Below, piece by piece: positions 34,514-43,898 of a DNA stretch of 64,000 nt. Below the pieces are notes generated by a model, which saw nothing but the letters and a program-made list of their open reading frames with translations, was not told the DNA's origin and did no database searches. Each line of letters starts with the position of its first letter. Positions within the stretch are counted from its first letter, which is position 1. The position numbers were made by a program, and so were the translations under genes. Origin of the DNA: Bacillus sp. FJAT-22090 (GTDB lineage: Bacteria; Bacillota; Bacilli; Bacillales_A; Planococcaceae); contig NZ_CP012601.1 of assembly GCF_001278755.1 (NCBI RefSeq), positions 1,054,001 through 1,118,000 on the forward strand, read 5' to 3'.

Positions 34514-34534
34514 TTATACCCCTATACCGTATAA
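34514..34534 (+). promoter_or_regulatory. CsoR operator before copZ
   Basis: ATACCCCTATACCGTAT, a second CsoR-like palindrome, 40 bases upstream of copZ. Confidence 0.72.
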
Positions 34535-34576
34535 CAAGTCTGGATTAAAATACTTCAATTACAGGAGAGAGAAAAC

Positions 34577-34783
34577 ATGAAAGATATAACATTAAAGGTA
34601 CATGGAATGTCATGTGGACATTGTGTAAATGCTATTGAGGGAAGTGTTGGTCAATTAGCAGGCGTTGAACAAGTAAAGGTAAACTTAACGGAAGCTCAAG
34701 TAGATGTAGTATTTGATGAAGTGAAAGTGTCACTTGATAAAATTAAAGAAACGATTGAAGATCAAGGTTATGAGATCGAATAA
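34577..34783 (+). CDS. copZ: Copper chaperone CopZ
   Basis: 68 residues, a single heavy-metal-associated domain: HGMSCGHCVNAIEG carries the CXXC that binds Cu(I), followed by VEQVKVNLTEAQVDVVFD. It hands copper to the N-terminal domains of CopA. ATG with AGGAGAG upstream. Confidence 0.95.
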   Translation: MKDITLKVHGMSCGHCVNAIEGSVGQLAGVEQVKVNLTEAQVDVVFDEVKVSLDKIKETIEDQGYEIE

Positions 34784-34826
34784 AATTGATTGAGTGCTTC
34801 TTTAGCACTCTATTATTTTCAAAAAT

Positions 34827-34847
34827 ATATACCCCAGATGGTATGGA
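34827..34847 (+). promoter_or_regulatory. CsoR operator before copA
   Basis: ATACCCCAGATGGTATGG, a third CsoR-like palindrome, ends 16 bases before copA. Suggests copA also has its own copper-controlled promoter. Confidence 0.72.
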
Positions 34848-34862
34848 AGAGGTGGAAGTAAC

Positions 34863-37280
34863 ATGAGTAAAGAAGTCAAAGAAGCTAATCTGCAAATTAC
34901 AGGGATGACATGCGCCGCGTGTGCGATACGTATTGAAAAAGGGTTAAATAAAATGGATGGTGTCGAACAAGCAAATGTCAATCTAGCACTTGAAAAGTCT
35001 TCGATTAAATATGACCCGTCTAAACTGAGTGCTGCTGATTTTGAAAAGAAAATCGAAGCACTTGGCTACGGAGTAGTGAAACAAAAAGTAGAGTTTGATA
35101 TTACGGGTATGATATGTGCAGCATGTGCGATACGTATTGAAAAAGGGTTAAACAAAATGGATGGAATTGCAAATGCGAACGTCAACTTAGCATTAGAAAA
35201 AGCAACAATTGAGTTTAACCCATCTGAGGTAGCGATTTCAGACATGATTGCGAAAGTGGAGAAACTAGGCTATGGGGCACACCAAAAGAAAGATGACAAA
35301 GAACGGGTCGATCACCGTGAAAAAGCAATTAAAGACCAAAAACGTAAATTCATTATTTCGGCGATTTTATCTTTACCATTACTTTGGACGATGGTTGCAC
35401 ATTTTTCATTTACATCGTTCCTTTACCTACCGGATATCTTAATGAATCCATGGCTACAAATGGCACTTGCAACACCTGTCCAATTCATTGTCGGAAAACA
35501 ATTCTATGTTGGTGCTTACAAGGCATTACGAAATGGCAGTGCCAATATGGACGTACTAGTTGTTATGGGTACATCTGCAGCTTACTTCTACAGTGTATAC
35601 CAAGCGATTGTCACAGCTGGTTCCCATCATGATGCGCACCTTTACTTTGAAACAAGTGCGGTACTGATTACACTCATTATTTTAGGTAAGTTATTTGAGG
35701 TAAAAGCAAAAGGTCGTTCATCGGAAGCGATAAAAAAATTAATGAGCTTACAAGCGAAAACAGCGATTGTCGTGCGTGACAGTGTTGAAAAAGAAATTCC
35801 ATTAGAAGAAGTCGTCATTGGTGACACAATATTAGTGAAACCAGGTGAAAAAATCCCGGTTGACGGTGAAGTATTAGAAGGAAATACAGCTGTTGATGAA
35901 TCGATGTTGACAGGGGAAAGTCTTCCGGTTGATAAAAAGCATGGTGACGTGTTATTCGGTTCAACGATTAATAAAAACGGTTTTATTAAAATGAAAGCAA
36001 CAAAAGTTGGACGCGATACTGCGTTAGCACAAATCATTAAAGTCGTAGAAGATGCGCAAGGTTCTAAAGCACCGATTCAACGCCTAGCAGACCAAATTTC
36101 AGGTATTTTTGTTCCGATCGTTGTAGGGATCGCAATTATTGCCTTCCTTGTTTGGATTTTATGGGTACAACCAGGTGAATTTACACCAGCACTTGAAGTG
36201 TTAATTACGATACTTGTAATTGCATGTCCATGTGCTCTAGGTCTGGCTACGCCAACGTCCATTATGGCAGGCTCAGGTCGTGCAGCTGAATTCGGTATTT
36301 TATTCAAAGGTGGAGAGCACTTAGAGCAGACACAAAGTATTGACACGGTTGTAGTTGATAAAACAGGTACTGTTACACATGGTAAACCTGTTTTAACAGA
36401 CGTTGTGCTAGCAATTGGTCAAGTGGAAGAAAAAATCTTATCTTTAATTGGTGCGGCTGAGAAACAATCTGAACACCCATTAGCACAAGCAATCGTTGAA
36501 GGTATTCAAGAAAAAGGCATCGAACTTGGTAACGTTCAATTTTTCGAAGCAATCCCAGGTTATGGTGTGCAAGCAACCGTTTCAGGTCAAGCAGTTGTTA
36601 TAGGTACACGCAAACTCATGCAGCAATACGGCATCGATATTACAGCAGTTCTCCCGGCAATGGAGAAATTGGAGAGCGACGGTAAAACCGCGATGCTAGC
36701 TGGAATTAATGGGCAATATGCAGGGCTAGTTGCTGTAGCGGATACAATCAAAGACACATCAGCGGAAGCCATACGTCGTTTAAAAGAGATGGGTATCAAA
36801 GTCATCATGATGACTGGTGATAATGAGCGAACAGCACATGCCATAGGAAAAGAAGTAGGCGTTGACGATGTCATTGCTGAAGTTCTACCTGAAGGTAAAG
36901 CAGAAGAAGTGAAGAAACTGCAAGCGGCCGGTAGAAAAGTAGCGATGGTCGGTGACGGTATCAATGATGCCCCAGCCCTTGCAACAGCCAATATTGGGAT
37001 GGCCATTGGTACAGGAACTGACGTAGCGATGGAAGCCGCTGATGTGACACTAATTCGTGGAGATTTGAATAGTATTGCCGATGCGATCATTATGAGTCGT
37101 AAAACAATGCGCAACATTAAACAAAACTTATTCTGGGCATTTGGCTATAATACACTTGGTATACCTATTGCAGCAATCGGATTACTTGCTCCTTGGGTTG
37201 CAGGTGCAGCGATGGCATTTAGTTCCGTGTCAGTTGTACTGAACGCTTTACGTTTACAACGAGTGAAATTAGATAATTAA
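34863..37280 (+). CDS. copA: Copper-exporting P1B-type ATPase CopA
   Basis: 805 residues. Two N-terminal metal domains with [14 protein letters not shown] and [14 protein letters not shown]; eight membrane helices with the transport-site [11 protein letters not shown]; the actuator loop MLTGES; the phosphorylation site [22 protein letters not shown] of the nucleotide domain; and [11 protein letters not shown]. The C-terminal YNTLGIPIA helix completes a Cu(I) site. It pumps Cu(I) out of the cell. ATG with AGAGGTGG upstream. The two metal domains are near copies of each other. Confidence 0.96.
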   Translation: MSKEVKEANLQITGMTCAACAIRIEKGLNKMDGVEQANVNLALEKSSIKYDPSKLSAADFEKKIEALGYGVVKQKVEFDITGMICAACAIRIEKGLNKMDGIANANVNLALEKATIEFNPSEVAISDMIAKVEKLGYGAHQKKDDKERVDHREKAIKDQKRKFIISAILSLPLLWTMVAHFSFTSFLYLPDILMNPWLQMALATPVQFIVGKQFYVGAYKALRNGSANMDVLVVMGTSAAYFYSVYQAIVTAGSHHDAHLYFETSAVLITLIILGKLFEVKAKGRSSEAIKKLMSLQAKTAIVVRDSVEKEIPLEEVVIGDTILVKPGEKIPVDGEVLEGNTAVDESMLTGESLPVDKKHGDVLFGSTINKNGFIKMKATKVGRDTALAQIIKVVEDAQGSKAPIQRLADQISGIFVPIVVGIAIIAFLVWILWVQPGEFTPALEVLITILVIACPCALGLATPTSIMAGSGRAAEFGILFKGGEHLEQTQSIDTVVVDKTGTVTHGKPVLTDVVLAIGQVEEKILSLIGAAEKQSEHPLAQAIVEGIQEKGIELGNVQFFEAIPGYGVQATVSGQAVVIGTRKLMQQYGIDITAVLPAMEKLESDGKTAMLAGINGQYAGLVAVADTIKDTSAEAIRRLKEMGIKVIMMTGDNERTAHAIGKEVGVDDVIAEVLPEGKAEEVKKLQAAGRKVAMVGDGINDAPALATANIGMAIGTGTDVAMEAADVTLIRGDLNSIADAIIMSRKTMRNIKQNLFWAFGYNTLGIPIAAIGLLAPWVAGAAMAFSSVSVVLNALRLQRVKLDN

Positions 37281-37292
37281 AATTACTGTTGA

Positions 37293-37324
37293 CTATAGAG
37301 TAAACTACGTTGTTTACTCTATAG
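37293..37324 (+). terminator. Perfect 13 bp hairpin after copA
   Basis: CTATAGAGTAAAC-TACGTT-GTTTACTCTATAG. No T-run follows, so read-through to the next gene is possible. Confidence 0.6.
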
Positions 37325-37356
37325 ATTACATAGAATAAATTCAATGGAGGGTAAGG

Positions 37357-37998
37357 GTGAGAATAGTAATGAACCAAATCGATAAAAAGATTAAACTGGC
37401 TGTAAATGGTGGCATTTCATTTGGAGCAAAACTAAATGCAAAACAATTGGCTGTAATTGTGGAGTATATGAGCGATAGTGATGAACTGGAGTTGACCACA
37501 TTTCAACAACTTTACATCGAGATACCTGAAAGTAAGCTTGAATTAGTGGAAGAGAAATTTAACGAAGTAGGATTGTCCTGTTATCCAGTAGGAAATTTTG
37601 TGAAAAGTTTAAGGACCTGCAATTTTTGTAAAGGCTCAGAAGAAGAAGGAATGCCTGTAGCCATTGAACTAAACAAGCGAATAGCAGGAAAACCTGTTCC
37701 TTTCACACTTCGCCCAGCTTACACTGGATGTCCTATAGGATGTGGTGAACCGCTCGTAAATGATATCGGCATCATGAAAGTAAAAAACGGATATGACTTA
37801 TACATTGGTGGAAAAGCAAAAGGAAAGGACGCTCAAATAGGTACTTTATTGATGGAGCAGCTAATGCCTGAACAGCTGTATAAAGTTGTCGAAAAAATCA
37901 TTCACATCTATGCTGAACAAGGCAAGAAGAGGGAAACGTTTATAAAATTTATTGATCGTTTTGGATTTGAAAACTTGAAAAATGAAGTAGCTAGATAG
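37357..37998 (+). CDS. Nitrite/sulfite-reductase-like siroheme/4Fe-4S half-domain protein
   Basis: 213 residues from GTG at 37357, six bases after GGAGG. It has the reductase N-terminal half repeat (KLAVNGGISFGAKLNAKQ) and the Fe-S/siroheme Cys pattern LRTCNFCKGSEEEG and YTGCPIGCGEPLVNDIG. Full reductases have two such halves; this single-half form belongs to a group found in Bacillus whose reaction is not known to me. It lies between copA and a carbonic anhydrase; any link to copper is uncertain. Confidence 0.82.
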   Translation: MRIVMNQIDKKIKLAVNGGISFGAKLNAKQLAVIVEYMSDSDELELTTFQQLYIEIPESKLELVEEKFNEVGLSCYPVGNFVKSLRTCNFCKGSEEEGMPVAIELNKRIAGKPVPFTLRPAYTGCPIGCGEPLVNDIGIMKVKNGYDLYIGGKAKGKDAQIGTLLMEQLMPEQLYKVVEKIIHIYAEQGKKRETFIKFIDRFGFENLKNEVAR

Positions 37999-38054
37999 GG
38001 TTTTGTATTGCAACCCAAATATCAGACACATGATTAGAAATAAGGGGGTATAAT

Positions 38055-38645
38055 ATGTCTTCCCTAAAAGATATTTTAGAATTTAATGGTAGATTCATTG
38101 AAGAAAAAGGGTATGAGCCCTACATCACAACAAAATATCCGAATAAAAAGCTAGTTGTATTATCTTGTATGGATTCACGCCTTGTCGAACTTTTACCAAA
38201 GTCGATGAATCTACGTAATGGTGATGTGAAAATTGTGAAAAGTGCTGGGGCAATAGTAAACCATCCATTTGGTAGTATTATGCGCAGTATACTCGTTGCG
38301 CTATATGAATATGAGCTAATTGCAGAGGAAGTGTTCATTGTCGGTCACTACGATTGTGGTATGAGCGCAGTGGATCCGGATAGCATGATTGAGCATATGA
38401 AAGAACGCGGCATTTCGGATGAAACGTTTGATATATTAAAATATTCTTCACTTGATATTAACAGTTGGCTTCGAGGTTTTGGTGATGTAAAAACAAGTGT
38501 ATTAAAGAGTTGTGAAGTTGTTCGTAATCACCCATTAATAGCAAAAACAATTCCTGTACATGGTCTTGTCATGGATCCAAAAACAGGTTATTTGGATCTT
38601 TTATCAGATGGGAATGCTTATATCGAACAACAAAATAAAGCGTAA
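38055..38645 (+). CDS. Beta-carbonic-anhydrase-family protein (YtiB-like)
   Basis: 196 residues. Zinc ligands are visible: Cys in VLSCMDSRL, with Asp and Arg of the CXDSR motif, and the later GHYDCGM carrying His and Cys. AGAIVNHPFGSIMRSI is the conserved active-site strand and helix. It interconverts CO2 and bicarbonate, or is a related YtiB-type protein. ATG after AAGGGGG. Own terminator at 38656. Confidence 0.9.
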   Translation: MSSLKDILEFNGRFIEEKGYEPYITTKYPNKKLVVLSCMDSRLVELLPKSMNLRNGDVKIVKSAGAIVNHPFGSIMRSILVALYEYELIAEEVFIVGHYDCGMSAVDPDSMIEHMKERGISDETFDILKYSSLDINSWLRGFGDVKTSVLKSCEVVRNHPLIAKTIPVHGLVMDPKTGYLDLLSDGNAYIEQQNKA

Positions 38646-38655
38646 TGAATATAGA

Positions 38656-38689
38656 CTGTCCAGAAAAAATAGCATCTGGACAGCCTTTT
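38656..38689 (+). terminator. Terminator after the carbonic anhydrase gene
   Basis: CTGTCCAGA pairs with TCTGGACAG, then CCTTTT. Confidence 0.8.
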
Positions 38690-38714
38690 ACATTTAAATG
38701 TTCATTATGATTTG

Positions 38715-39266
38715 TTAGTTTTTTTGTAGGAAATCTTCGGTCGATTCTACAGCGCAATACATACCGTTAAGCGCACCGACAAACGCATAATGAACTTGTT
38801 CAGCTGGAACGACCTTACCTTCATAAGACAAGTCTCGTGTTGCACATGCATCTTCAATAAGTGTCGTCTCAAAGCCTAGATCCACTGCCGCTCTGACTGT
38901 TGCATCAATACACATATGTGTCATCATACCTACAACTACTACTTTAGTTACGCCATTTTCTCTTAATTTGCTTTCTAATTCTGTTTTTAAAAAGCTGTTA
39001 GGGAAATGTTTGATGATAATGCTTTCAGTTTCCAATGGTTGTACAGTTTCATGTATTTCAGCCCCCTCAGTATCCGGAAGGAAGAATCCTAATGCTGGAT
39101 CACCTGCGAAATGTTGAACATGAAAAATGTTATCTTTGTTGTTCTTTCTAAACGATTCAAGCACTTTCGCAGCATTAGCGGCCGCTTTTTCAGGGTTGCT
39201 TAATTCCATCTTTCCATTTGGGAAATAGTCATTTTGAATATCTACAATAATTAGAGCTGTGCTCAT
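38715..39266 (-). CDS. Isochorismatase-family cysteine hydrolase
   Basis: 183 residues from ATG at 39266, with GAGGTGGAG upstream; the ATG at 39281 overlaps that ribosome site. LIIVDIQNDYF carries the catalytic Asp, IIKHFPNSF the Lys, and VVVGMMTHMCIDATVRAAVD the nucleophile Cys. Members hydrolyse isochorismate, nicotinamide or related amides; this one resembles the YcaC/nicotinamidase-like group. Divergent from the Lrp-type regulator at 39388, which probably controls it. Confidence 0.92.
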   Translation of the reverse strand: MSTALIIVDIQNDYFPNGKMELSNPEKAAANAAKVLESFRKNNKDNIFHVQHFAGDPALGFFLPDTEGAEIHETVQPLETESIIIKHFPNSFLKTELESKLRENGVTKVVVVGMMTHMCIDATVRAAVDLGFETTLIEDACATRDLSYEGKVVPAEQVHYAFVGALNGMYCAVESTEDFLQKN

Positions 39267-39387
39267 TATTCTCCACCTCATTTAAAGTATTTTGTTACAC
39301 TATAATCATAGATCGTATATTGATTTTTATCGATAAGTTGACGAAACACTTTTATCTCAAAAAATTTCATGGTGAAAGGAATTTATT

Positions 39388-39831
39388 ATGGAACTTGATA
39401 ATATTGATTTTCAGATTCTTCGGTTACTATCCGAAAATTCACGTATTCAATGGAAAGACTTAGGTGAACAAATTCATATGACGGGACAAGCAGTAGGGAA
39501 TCGTATAAAAAAACTGGAGGAAAGTGGTGTCATTAAAGCTTACTCTTTAATAGTTGATGAAATGAAATTAGGACTTACTTATACAGCGTTTATCATTATT
39601 TACATGAAAACTGCAAACCATGATTCGTTTATACGATTTATGAATGAACGAAATGAGGTAGTGGAAGTTCACCGCGTATCGGGAGAAGGCTGTTATCATT
39701 TAAAAATAAAAGTTAACTCACAAGAGCAATTGAATCCTTTTCTGGATAAAATTCTTGAATATGGGAATTATACTGTACATCTATCCATTAAAGAGGTCAA
39801 ACTTCAGAATCCATTGGCTGCTACACGATAA
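39388..39831 (+). CDS. Lrp/AsnC-family transcriptional regulator
   Basis: 147 residues. N-terminal helix-turn-helix (DFQILRLLSENSRIQWKDLG, GQAVGNRIKKLEESGVIKAY) and C-terminal RAM ligand domain (TYTAFIIIYMKTAN to YTVHLSIKEVKL). Such proteins sense amino acids or related metabolites. ATG after AAAGGAAT. Divergent from the isochorismatase-like gene with about 120 bases between them. A strong two-way terminator follows at 39867. Confidence 0.93.
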   Translation: MELDNIDFQILRLLSENSRIQWKDLGEQIHMTGQAVGNRIKKLEESGVIKAYSLIVDEMKLGLTYTAFIIIYMKTANHDSFIRFMNERNEVVEVHRVSGEGCYHLKIKVNSQEQLNPFLDKILEYGNYTVHLSIKEVKLQNPLAATR

Positions 39832-39866
39832 AAAAGTGATTTACTTTTCTATAAGATTAAAAAACA

Positions 39867-39913
39867 GCAAAAAAGGTATAATTCCTCGTACTGAGGTATT
39901 ATACCTTTTTTGC
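39867..39913. terminator. Bidirectional terminator
   Basis: GCAAAAAAGGTATAAT pairs perfectly with ATTATACCTTTTTTGC; inside, CCTC pairs with GAGG. T-runs on both strands serve the Lrp gene and the minus-strand HxlR relic. Confidence 0.9.
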
Positions 39914-39931
39914 ATAGAGACAAAGGATCTT

Positions 39932-40024
39932 TCAATTATTATGTTCTCCCCATTGGCACATTTCCTGAATAATAGGCCAGAGAGTTTGCCCCTTTTCAGT
40001 AAGGCTATATTCGACGGGGAGCAG
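39932..40024 (-). pseudogene. HxlR-family regulator, C-terminal relic
   Basis: The minus strand reads LLPVEYSLTEKGQTLWPIIQ, EMCQWGEHNN, stop. VEYSLTEKG and a WGE ending are the wing and C-terminus of HxlR winged-helix regulators. The DNA-binding N-terminal two thirds are missing; upstream codons no longer match. It sits directly behind a shared terminator, as an intact gene would. Confidence 0.82.
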
Positions 40025-40363
40025 GCTTTTAATGATTTCATCCACAATTTCGATATAGGCAATTTTATTGATGTTGATGGAAATATGTACTCTAACGAAA
40101 ACAAATGAAAAAACGCTTAGTATCGGAAATTATGTTTTGCTTGGAAAAGCATTGCATACATTACCAGAAACACACTTTAGAAGGGCATCAAGGAAAAAAG
40201 TTAGACCAAAAAATAGTTCTATCTTTTGTAAAGATTGTTTGGATAATAATATTGTTCCGAATGGGGGTGTATGGAATCAAACAAGCCATCTATTGCAGTT
40301 GGAGAAAATATAGGATTTAGAAATGTATTTAACTATATAGGATATGAGTTTCCGTTTAAGTAA
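40025..40363. other. Degraded stretch between HxlR relic and repeat
   Basis: No intact gene. Short open frames with no ribosome sites; the last, ending IGFRNVFNYIGYEFPFK just before a repeat at 40364, may be the tail of a lost unit. Confidence 0.35.
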
Positions 40364-40440
40364 TTATTACTTCAACTAACGAGTGCTTTACTTTTAAAGC
40401 CTTTTTTCTTATTAAACTAAAGATAAGGTGAAAGAGAGGG
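40364..40440 (+). repeat. Boundary repeat, short form, shortened
   Basis: A core CTTCAACTAACGAGTGCTTT, a reduced hairpin (TTTACTTTTAAAGCC) with T-run, worn B core AACTAAAGATAAGG. Confidence 0.72.
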
Positions 40441-40446
40441 ATATTA

Positions 40447-40653
40447 ATGGATGTAGAGTTAGATGCAAATGTGAAAAGATGGCTTTAGTCAAAAGGTGAG
40501 CATGTTTCAGTAAAAACCATTCAAGTTAATGATTGCTGTGCTCCTCCTATTCAGGATTTAATAACTCATCTAGGAAAGCCAAAAGATTTGCATAACTATG
40601 ATGAAATCAAAGTAGACAATTTATACATCTTTTTGGTTTTCTTTCCTATTTGA
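40447..40653 (+). pseudogene. Small CC-motif protein gene with one nonsense codon
   Basis: ATG at 40447 (AGAGAGGG upstream) opens MDVELDANVKRWL, TAG at 40486, then SKGEHVSVKTIQVNDCCAPP, QDLITHLGKPKDLHNYDEI, to TGA at 40651: 68 residues. The CCAPP pair suggests metal or Fe-S binding, as in small HesB-like or CC-star proteins, without proof. One stop codon only, so a recent loss. Confidence 0.6.
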
Positions 40654-40993
40654 AACACCCTTCGCATTAATGAGGGGTTCGCTTGGTCGTTTATTCCGCT
40701 AACAATTATTTTATATTCATTTTTTGTTATAAATCAAATAAACTGTATTTGCTAAAGAGAAGATAGTATCGAAAGGGCTCGATTGTTGAATAAGTGTATT
40801 TTGTGCTTAATAGTCCTTGTTATGTATTTTTTAATGACAAGATAAGAATTACACTTACTGAAGGAACAACCACGATTATATGGATAGCACAAGTAAACAT
40901 AATAAAATTTAACAAATTTAATTTCTTTTCAATCGAATATCAATGGTTACAAAGGTAAAACTAAAAAGATTAAATACGAAAGGAGTGTTCACG
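40654..40993. other. Gene-less stretch with a worn core
   Basis: No supportable gene. A worn single core is visible at 40765-40795 (AAAGGGCTCG then ATTGTTGAATAAG), like the one at 21549. Confidence 0.35.
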
Positions 40994-41131
40994 ATGAAGA
41001 ACCGTAAGCAACCACATGAGCAGTTCACAATGAAGGATAATGGGTTGTCTTCAATGCAAGAAGTTTTATATCAAAAAGAATTTAATCGTGCTGACAAAGA
41101 GACAAATAAGAAAAATCAAAATAAAAAGTAA
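40994..41131 (+). CDS. Small hydrophilic hypothetical protein
   Basis: 45 residues from ATG at 40994, nine bases after AAAGGAG, a convincing ribosome site. Lys/Asn/Gln-rich, with EQFTMKDNGLSSMQEVLYQK, no hydrophobic segment. The composition recalls small spore or stress proteins of Bacillus, but no family can be named. A terminator follows at 41261. Confidence 0.55.
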   Translation: MKNRKQPHEQFTMKDNGLSSMQEVLYQKEFNRADKETNKKNQNKK

Positions 41132-41260
41132 ACACATTAATGGACTTCGACATAGGACATACTCGGAGTTCACTTTTTAAATAATAATGGAGACACGTGT
41201 TTATGATGAATAAAACAGTAAGATTCGATACGTTTATCCAAAAAATTTGAATCCAATCGA

Positions 41261-41298
41261 AAAAAGTGACCTTCTCCCAAATGAGATGGTCACTTTTA
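41261..41298 (+). terminator. Terminator hairpin
   Basis: AAAAGTGACC pairs with GGTCACTTTT around TTCTCCCAAATGAGAT; A and T runs on both sides, so it may work in both directions. Confidence 0.8.
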
Positions 41299-41549
41299 TA
41301 CATCATTTTTTTGTAGTATTGTAATAATAAAAAACTTTTTAACAAAAATGATGATTTTTTTGTATACTTTCACAATTAGGAGATGAGTCAAGGCGTTTGA
41401 TAATTCCTAAAAATATGATCTATGTAGCTATACGAAGGTGAAGTAGTAGAAATTGAAAAACTAGATATCGGATATAATATAAACATTATAATAGGAACTA
41501 TAACAGACGTTTTGTAGGTAGATTTTTAACAGCTTTAGTATACGGAGTG
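41299..41549. other. Gene-less stretch
   Basis: AT-rich, no supportable gene; continues into a boundary core at 41550. Confidence 0.4.
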
Positions 41550-41584
41550 ATTATTAACTAACGCAGCAGGTTAGTTGAAGAAAG
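41550..41584 (+). repeat. Boundary repeat, single B core
   Basis: TTATTAACTAAC-GCAGCAG-GTTAGTTGAAGAAAG. Confidence 0.8.
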
Positions 41585-41607
41585 TGTAGAACTTTCTTCG
41601 ATCTATC

Positions 41608-41763
41608 TTGTCAGAATTTAAATTATCTAATGAAAGAGGTTCAGTAGTTGCAACATTATATGCAGTCATGTTAGTCCCTGAGGATTATGTACAGGCAGCA
41701 TTATTAATGTCCTCTGGGATTATTAATGGAGTAACAATGTATAGAGTTGAGTTTTTACTTTAA
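41608..41763 (+). pseudogene. C-terminal fragment of an unknown gene
   Basis: TTG at 41608 gives 51 residues (EFKLSNERGSVVATLYAVML, EDYVQAALLMSSGIINGVTM), with no ribosome site and directly after a core. It ends three bases before a strong terminator. I read it as the end of a protein whose first part was removed at the core; family unknown. Confidence 0.4.
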
Positions 41764-41765
41764 AA

Positions 41766-41802
41766 ATAGTCTCTTCTTAATTAGCTATTAAGAAGAGACT
41801 AT
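41766..41802. terminator. Perfect 15 bp bidirectional terminator
   Basis: ATAGTCTCTTCTTAA pairs with TTAAGAAGAGACTAT. It separates the fragment at 41608 from the minus-strand acetyltransferase. Confidence 0.8.
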
Positions 41803-41851
41803 GATAAAACTTATTCATATTTATTCAATGTGATGATTTAAAATCAATCCG

Positions 41852-42508
41852 TTATAGTTTAATTTCCCTTTGATAAAAGTCGTATAATTGGTTAATAGAT
41901 GAACTGGACAAGATATGACTAGCTCGTTCAATTTTCTCGCGTTCCCAATCGAACCAACGCATTTCTTTCAACTTTTCGATTTCTTTGTCTGTAAATCGTT
42001 TCCTTATCTCTTTAGCAGGGTTGCCTCCTACTATCGTATATGGTGGGACATCTTTCGAAACAACTGATCCAGCCGCAACAATGGCACCTTCACCTATTGT
42101 TACACCGGGCATAATCATTGCATTCATACCAATCCAGGCATCATTTTCGATGATTGTATCCCCTTTTGGTTCGTAAGAAGTTTCAATTTGCTCCATAAAA
42201 GGATAGACGGTAATCCATTCAGAATGATGATTGTGATTTCCACCCATTAAAATAATTACACCACTTGCAATGCATACATAATTTCCTATAATCAACTTAT
42301 CTAAATGCCAACCATTGTCTTCGATTGGGTTAAATAACTTTCTAGATTTTTCATCTCCCCATAAGTATCTAACGCACCCATCTTCAAAATCATGATTATC
42401 GTAATAACCAGAGTAGTAGGAGTATTCTCCTACTTCAATCATTGGGTTGGTGACAATATCTTTTAAATACTTAATTTCAGACCAGTGGTTAAATTGATGT
42501 TGTTTCAT
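41852..42508 (-). CDS. CatB/Vat-type xenobiotic O-acetyltransferase
   Basis: 218 residues with the left-handed beta-helix hexapeptide repeats and the Vat/CatB layout: IEVGEYSYYSGYYDNHDFED, LIIGNYVCIASGVIILMGGN, HNHHSEWITVYPF with the catalytic His, GDTIIENDAWIGMNAMIMPG, and IVAAGSVVSKDVPPYTIVGG. Members acetylate streptogramin A or chloramphenicol; the particular substrate is not decided here. Minus strand, with no flanking full repeats, so probably not an array unit. ATG with GTGAGGG upstream. Confidence 0.9.
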   Translation of the reverse strand: MKQHQFNHWSEIKYLKDIVTNPMIEVGEYSYYSGYYDNHDFEDGCVRYLWGDEKSRKLFNPIEDNGWHLDKLIIGNYVCIASGVIILMGGNHNHHSEWITVYPFMEQIETSYEPKGDTIIENDAWIGMNAMIMPGVTIGEGAIVAAGSVVSKDVPPYTIVGGNPAKEIRKRFTDKEIEKLKEMRWFDWEREKIERASHILSSSSINQLYDFYQREIKL

Positions 42509-43077
42509 TTTTTTCCCTCACTTCTAAGTAGTATAAATCATTTTTTTTACTTAGAAGCTTAATGCCGTAGCAACATTCTTAAACCGTTTCAAACGACGAA
42601 CCATCGTCCTCATCCTTTTCCTATTTAATAGGGAGATTGTAACAATTGAATCATCTGTTCGTCAAACTTTACTGCACAGTGCGACCATAAAGCGAAATAC
42701 ATTTTTGAAATTGTATTTAAGAAACAATTTAGTGGCAATTGGATATATCACCATTATCAAGGTAAATATTTAAATAATAAACCCTTTCCGATTGGTAGAA
42801 AGTCCTGACCTCTCGGGTTGGGGTATAAGCGAAATAGAATTAGATAAAAAAGGAATCTATATCATGCCAAAGGTCGTTGCTAGACTGTACGACCATGTTG
42901 CGAAGAATACAGAACCTAGACTGGTGTATAGTCAACAGTGCTTCCAGACTGCTTTCGGTTCAGTGTATAGGCATTATCAACAATTGAATTGAGATTTATA
43001 CTTCATAGTTCCGTCTCAAAGAAGCAACTACATAATGAACTATTAGAATTCAGACTACTAAAACGGAGCGATTACTA
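42509..43077. other. Gene-less stretch between Vat-like and DinB genes
   Basis: About 570 bases without a supportable gene. A frame at 42792-42992 (around VVARLYDHVAKNTEPRLVYS) lacks a ribosome site and may be a relic. Confidence 0.4.
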
Positions 43078-43578
43078 TTACTGCGGGGCATTCATACCAA
43101 ACTTTGCCCATTCCTCTTTTGACGGACCATAAATGCCTGGAACAGTTAATCCTGCCTGTCGCATAAGAACAGTCATTTGTCCTCGATGGTGGTTTTGATG
43201 TTGAATCAAAAACAATAATAGTGAACCATTAGGCATTTGTTGACCTATAAATTCAATTCGTTCTTTCAATGTATGGTCAGTCCATTGAGTTTTTAATGCC
43301 TTTACAAATGCATTACTGGATTGGTAATAGTTTTCTGCTATAAATTGAGCCGAAGTAGGAACGGGAAAATCGTTAGTTGGTGCTTCGAACGTTAAGTTTG
43401 TATTTGAAGTAATAATATGAATAGCTGTAACGGTATGCCAAGCAATACGTCCTAAATTCCAATTTTGTGAAGTTATTTCCTGTTTAAGTGATTCATCAGT
43501 TAGAATATTTAGTAGTTTCTGTGTAGAACTAGCTTCGAAGTCCCAAGATTTCAAAAAATGGTCTAAGCTTTGGAACAT
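43078..43578 (-). CDS. DinB-family protein
   Basis: 166 residues, a four-helix bundle of the DinB/YfiT type. The metal-binding His set is visible: His in RIAWHTVTAIH and the pair in QHQNHHRGQMTVLMRQAGL. Such proteins are thiol (bacillithiol)-dependent S-transferase-like enzymes or of unknown function. ATG with TAGGAGG upstream. Minus strand; no repeat on its downstream side. Confidence 0.9.
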   Translation of the reverse strand: MFQSLDHFLKSWDFEASSTQKLLNILTDESLKQEITSQNWNLGRIAWHTVTAIHIITSNTNLTFEAPTNDFPVPTSAQFIAENYYQSSNAFVKALKTQWTDHTLKERIEFIGQQMPNGSLLLFLIQHQNHHRGQMTVLMRQAGLTVPGIYGPSKEEWAKFGMNAPQ

Positions 43579-43762
43579 AAAAATCCTCCTAAAATTTGTA
43601 GTTTTATTTCTATGAATCTTAATTCAATTATACTTTCCCCTTGAGCATATTATGTTTATCTTTTTTACAAACAGTTTAACTTTTACAAAACGGTACAACT
43701 TTATTTTTCGTGAACAATAATTAAGTAAACTGTTTCTTTTACTGTACACTATAATAAAAAAG
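43579..43762. other. Upstream region with promoter-like sequence
   Basis: Contains AAACAGTTTA and TAAACTGTTT as a 10 bp inverted repeat about 50 bases apart, and a TATAAT just before the AGAAGAGAAGG leader of the next core. No gene. Confidence 0.4.
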
Positions 43763-43816
43763 TGTAATAGAAGAGAAGGTGCTTGTTTAACTAACGGGGC
43801 AGTTTAGTTGAGGAAG
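43763..43816 (+). repeat. Boundary core with AGAAGAGAAGGTGCT leader
   Basis: AATAGAAGAGAAGGTGCTTG leads into TTTAACTAAC-GGGGCAG-TTTAGTTGAGGAAGG. A single core with a TATAAT box about 10 bases upstream, immediately before a GNAT gene. Confidence 0.8.
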
Positions 43817-43898
43817 GAATCGTTATAATCTTTGTTGAAATAGATGTATAAAGAGAATATTTTAGTGAAATATTGTTTTAATTAAGGAGAGAACCTAT

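Noticed and set aside
42792-42992. A 66-residue gene
   Set aside because: No ribosome site, no recognisable domain, and it lies in a decayed stretch.
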